This document shows, in pieces, positions 8,591 to 10,495 of a stretch of DNA of 10,495 nucleotides. Every line of letters starts with the position of its first letter. The stretch's first letter is position 1. The notes beneath the pieces were generated by a model. It did no database searches. It had not been told where the DNA came from and saw nothing but the letters and a program-made list of their open reading frames with translations. Source of the DNA: Entamoeba invadens IP1 (Eukaryota; Evosea; Mastigamoebida; Endamoebidae); NCBI RefSeq assembly GCF_000330505.1, contig NW_004191610.1, positions 1 through 10,495 of the forward strand, given 5' to 3'. Position numbers and translations under genes: made by a program.

Positions 8591-9052
8591 GATTATTATT
8601 TATAACTAATTAAATAGAAGCAATAATTAATATAATTTTAAAAATTATAATAGTTATTTAAACAGTTTTTTTATTGTTGTAATAAATATTTAAGTTTAAA
8701 AATACTATTGATATTTTTATAAATTCAAATCATCTTTTATTTCACCAAGAAAATTCTTTGTTTTAAATTATGATAAACAATTGATAGTGAATATTTTCGG
8801 ATTAACAAATGGTTTCAATAATAAACCCAAAACCCAAAACTGTTTTAATTTTAATTAATTTAGTGATAAATTGATGTTAAGACAGAAAAAAAATATATTA
8901 CATATCCGAAGGATAATCATATTTCAAAAAGTACAAAATACAAAGATTGCATAATAAATAACATGTTTATAATACATTTATGTTACGTATTTTGAAACAA
9001 TTCATAATTCAAAACAGTTTTACACCAAGTTTTTACATAAAAACAATACAAA
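8591..9052. other. Spacer between two transposons, no gene seen
   Basis: A+T-rich sequence with stops in all frames. It holds only tiny inverted repeats (for example TATCC and GGATA near 8912) and a short ACCCAAA doublet near 8825. I see no coding or RNA feature. Confidence 0.6.
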
Positions 9053-9054
9053 TA

Positions 9055-9084
9055 GAGTTGGTGGAAAAAAGTCCGGCTCGATAA
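9055..9084 (+). repeat. Left terminal inverted repeat of the TA-flanked element
   Basis: Starts GAGTTGGTGGAAAAAAGTCC and ends GGCTCGATAA. Exact reverse complement of 9823-9852. TA precedes it. Confidence 0.95.
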
Positions 9085-9822
9085 GAATAACTATATTTTA
9101 TTATAAACAACCATTTATTATTAGTTTCTATTATTATTACTATTTAATTTCATATAGCTATCGAGCCAAACAAAGAATTCATTTTAAATATCGAGACGCC
9201 TCTATTTGGGAACGAATCCTGAATTTGTACATTATACGAATGTAAGTTATAACCATAATTATTTTCATTTGGTCAGACATGTTGACTTCACATTGAGATT
9301 GATTCAATTCACGCATAGATTGAATGATTGGCAAGCATCTTAAAAAATCGCTGTGTTTTGTTTAACAACTCGATGATGTAAGAAAGTTCAAATTAGTTGC
9401 AATCAATCCATTGTTTCAAAATGCCGAGTTTTAGTTTTTGATTGTTAAATCGTTTTGCATCGACTATATAAACAACCGAATGATTTGTTTTATACTTATA
9501 ATGTTGCGTTTTATATGTTTGCACAACCTTTATGTTTAATTCCAAAAACAAACATTGAGTAGTTGCTATTGACTTTGTATTGTGCTGACATATACATGAG
9601 AATAAAATCTCATTTTTCTTCGAAGTGCCTATTTTTTGACCTGAATAAAAAATTTTCTATCAAAAGTATTGTTTTAATTTCTATTGTTTGGTTTTGTAAA
9701 TATTTTTATTTTTTATTTTTTTTTTGTTTTTTGAGAGTTTTTATTAATGTTTTTGAAATTATACAAGATGTTTTCAATATTATAGCAACAAATATTATAA
9801 TTTGCAAACGAGCCAAACTTAT

Positions 9823-9852
9823 TTATCGAGCCGGACTTTTTTCCACCAACTC
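9823..9852 (-). repeat. Right terminal inverted repeat of the TA-flanked element
   Basis: Begins TTATCGAGCCGGAC and ends CCACCAACTC on the plus strand, mirroring 9055-9084 without a mismatch. TA follows it. CGAGCCAAAC lies just inside (9809-9818), repeated at 9162-9171. Confidence 0.95.
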
Positions 9853-9996
9853 TACATTATTCAGATAAACTATATTTTTATAATAATTTTATAATTCAGA
9901 TATTACTATTCCAAAAAATAAATAACTATCTATTTAAATATATATATATTAAAAAATATATTGAACTTTGTTATTTACGATTATTATATAATATAG

Positions 9997-10432
9997 TGTT
10001 GAATGAAGACGTTGATGAATTTATAGATTATTCTGAAAATATTAGTGAACTTGAAAGTGAACATGAAGATGAAAATTTATGTGAGAATATTAGTGAATCT
10101 AATGATGAATCAAGTGAAGAAGATATTAATGATTTTGTTTATTATAATGAAGAAGATAATAAAGTAGTAGCTAACTTAGAATGTGATTATATTAAATTTG
10201 AATCAAGAATCAATAAACTTAAAGAATATTTCAATAAGTTTGTTAGAAATAACAATATAAAAGATGTTATAATTAAATATTATGTTAGTCCTAATGTTAT
10301 TCAAAAAGGTTATGAAATATCGTTATATATAAATAATCAAGATAATGATCAAAACTTTAAAAATTGTATGAAAAATGGTTATTGTAAAGGAAAAAATGGA
10401 AAAATATTTTCATCAATGAAATTACAGTTCAG
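9997..10432 (+). CDS. Acidic open frame, possible internal exon of an unknown gene
   Basis: I do not recognise the protein. An open frame without an ATG at its start runs to TAA 10434-10436. The first 50 or so residues are rich in Glu, Asp, Ser and Asn (for example DEFIDYSENISELESEHEDE), followed by a Lys/Asn/Ile-rich part with NKLKEYFNKFVRNNN and two Cys near the end. The frame stays open upstream back to 9801, through the end of the neighbouring transposon, which is not meaningful coding. ATATAG ending at 9996 could be a splice acceptor and CAG-GTAATC at 10430-10438 a splice donor; that gives the coordinates used. After the TAA the same frame continues with KPECIFCKNR to the window edge, so the stop may lie in a short intron or be a disabling mutation. 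An acidic N-terminus is common in transposases, including the piggyBac copy here, so a TE fragment is a real alternative. No function assigned. Confidence 0.4.
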
Positions 10433-10495
10433 GTAATCTAATAGATATTTACTTTTCTTCAAACCTGAGTGTATTTTTTGTAAAAACAGAGTAAT

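Larger units (their letters stand above)
9055..9852. mobile_element. TA-flanked 798-bp element with perfect 30-bp inverted repeats
   Basis: The two 30-bp ends are exact reverse complements (30/30) and each is flanked by TA (9053-9054 and 9853-9854); identity stops right outside. A TA target duplication is the hallmark of the IS630/Tc1/mariner superfamily, so this is probably a non-autonomous member (a MITE or deletion derivative). The terminus starts GAGTTGGTGG, not a Tc1/mariner end I recognise. The core at about 9190-9480 is less A+T-rich than its surroundings but encodes no transposase I can name. A plus-strand open frame at 9563-9868 is low-complexity, starts without ATG and runs into the right repeat, so I do not call it a gene. 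Perfect ends suggest a recent insertion. Confidence 0.88.

Noticed and set aside
9563..9868. Plus-strand open frame of 101 codons rich in Phe and Ile
   Set aside because: It begins at TTG, is driven by poly-T runs and reads through the right terminal repeat of the TA-flanked element.

Overview
This window looks like a stretch of a nuclear eukaryotic genome that is very A+T-rich (about three quarters or more by eye) and dominated by DNA transposons. I see no intact protein-coding gene, rRNA, tRNA, CRISPR array or bacterial-type operon. A piggyBac transposase and a FLYWCH/MULE transposase together suggest an animal, perhaps an arthropod. A TE-rich microsporidian or another very A+T-rich eukaryote is not excluded. 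Both transposase genes are fossils with several stops and frameshifts, so the family assignments come from reading across frames.

Layout. 1-2207: A+T-rich DNA with no gene, a 9-bp tandem repeat and several small hairpins. 2208-3757 (minus): a decayed piggyBac transposase. It keeps the acidic N-terminus, the three catalytic aspartate sites and the C-terminal cysteine-rich domain, but has lost about 120 residues of the helical region. 3908-8590: a 4.7-kb element bounded by 60-bp inverted repeats that begin at TTAA on both sides (56/60 identical). About 4347-6910: a second element nested inside it, a MULE with ~130-bp inverted repeats and a minus-strand transposase pseudogene (4555-6379). The rest of the outer element encodes nothing I recognise. 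8591-9052: A+T-rich spacer. 9055-9852: a compact 798-bp element with perfect 30-bp inverted repeats flanked by TA on both sides, a non-autonomous Tc1/mariner-like candidate. 9997-10432 (plus): an acidic open frame without an ATG, bounded by plausible splice sites; it may be one exon of a gene continuing past the window, or another transposon fragment.

Inferred history: a TTAA-targeting element inserted next to (or with) a piggyBac copy, a MULE then jumped into it, and both coding elements decayed. The small TA-flanked element, with identical ends, is probably the youngest insertion. The most novel items are the outer TTAA element, whose ends carry a tandem 18-bp motif and which has no recognisable transposase, and the TA-flanked element with its repeated CGAGCC motifs.
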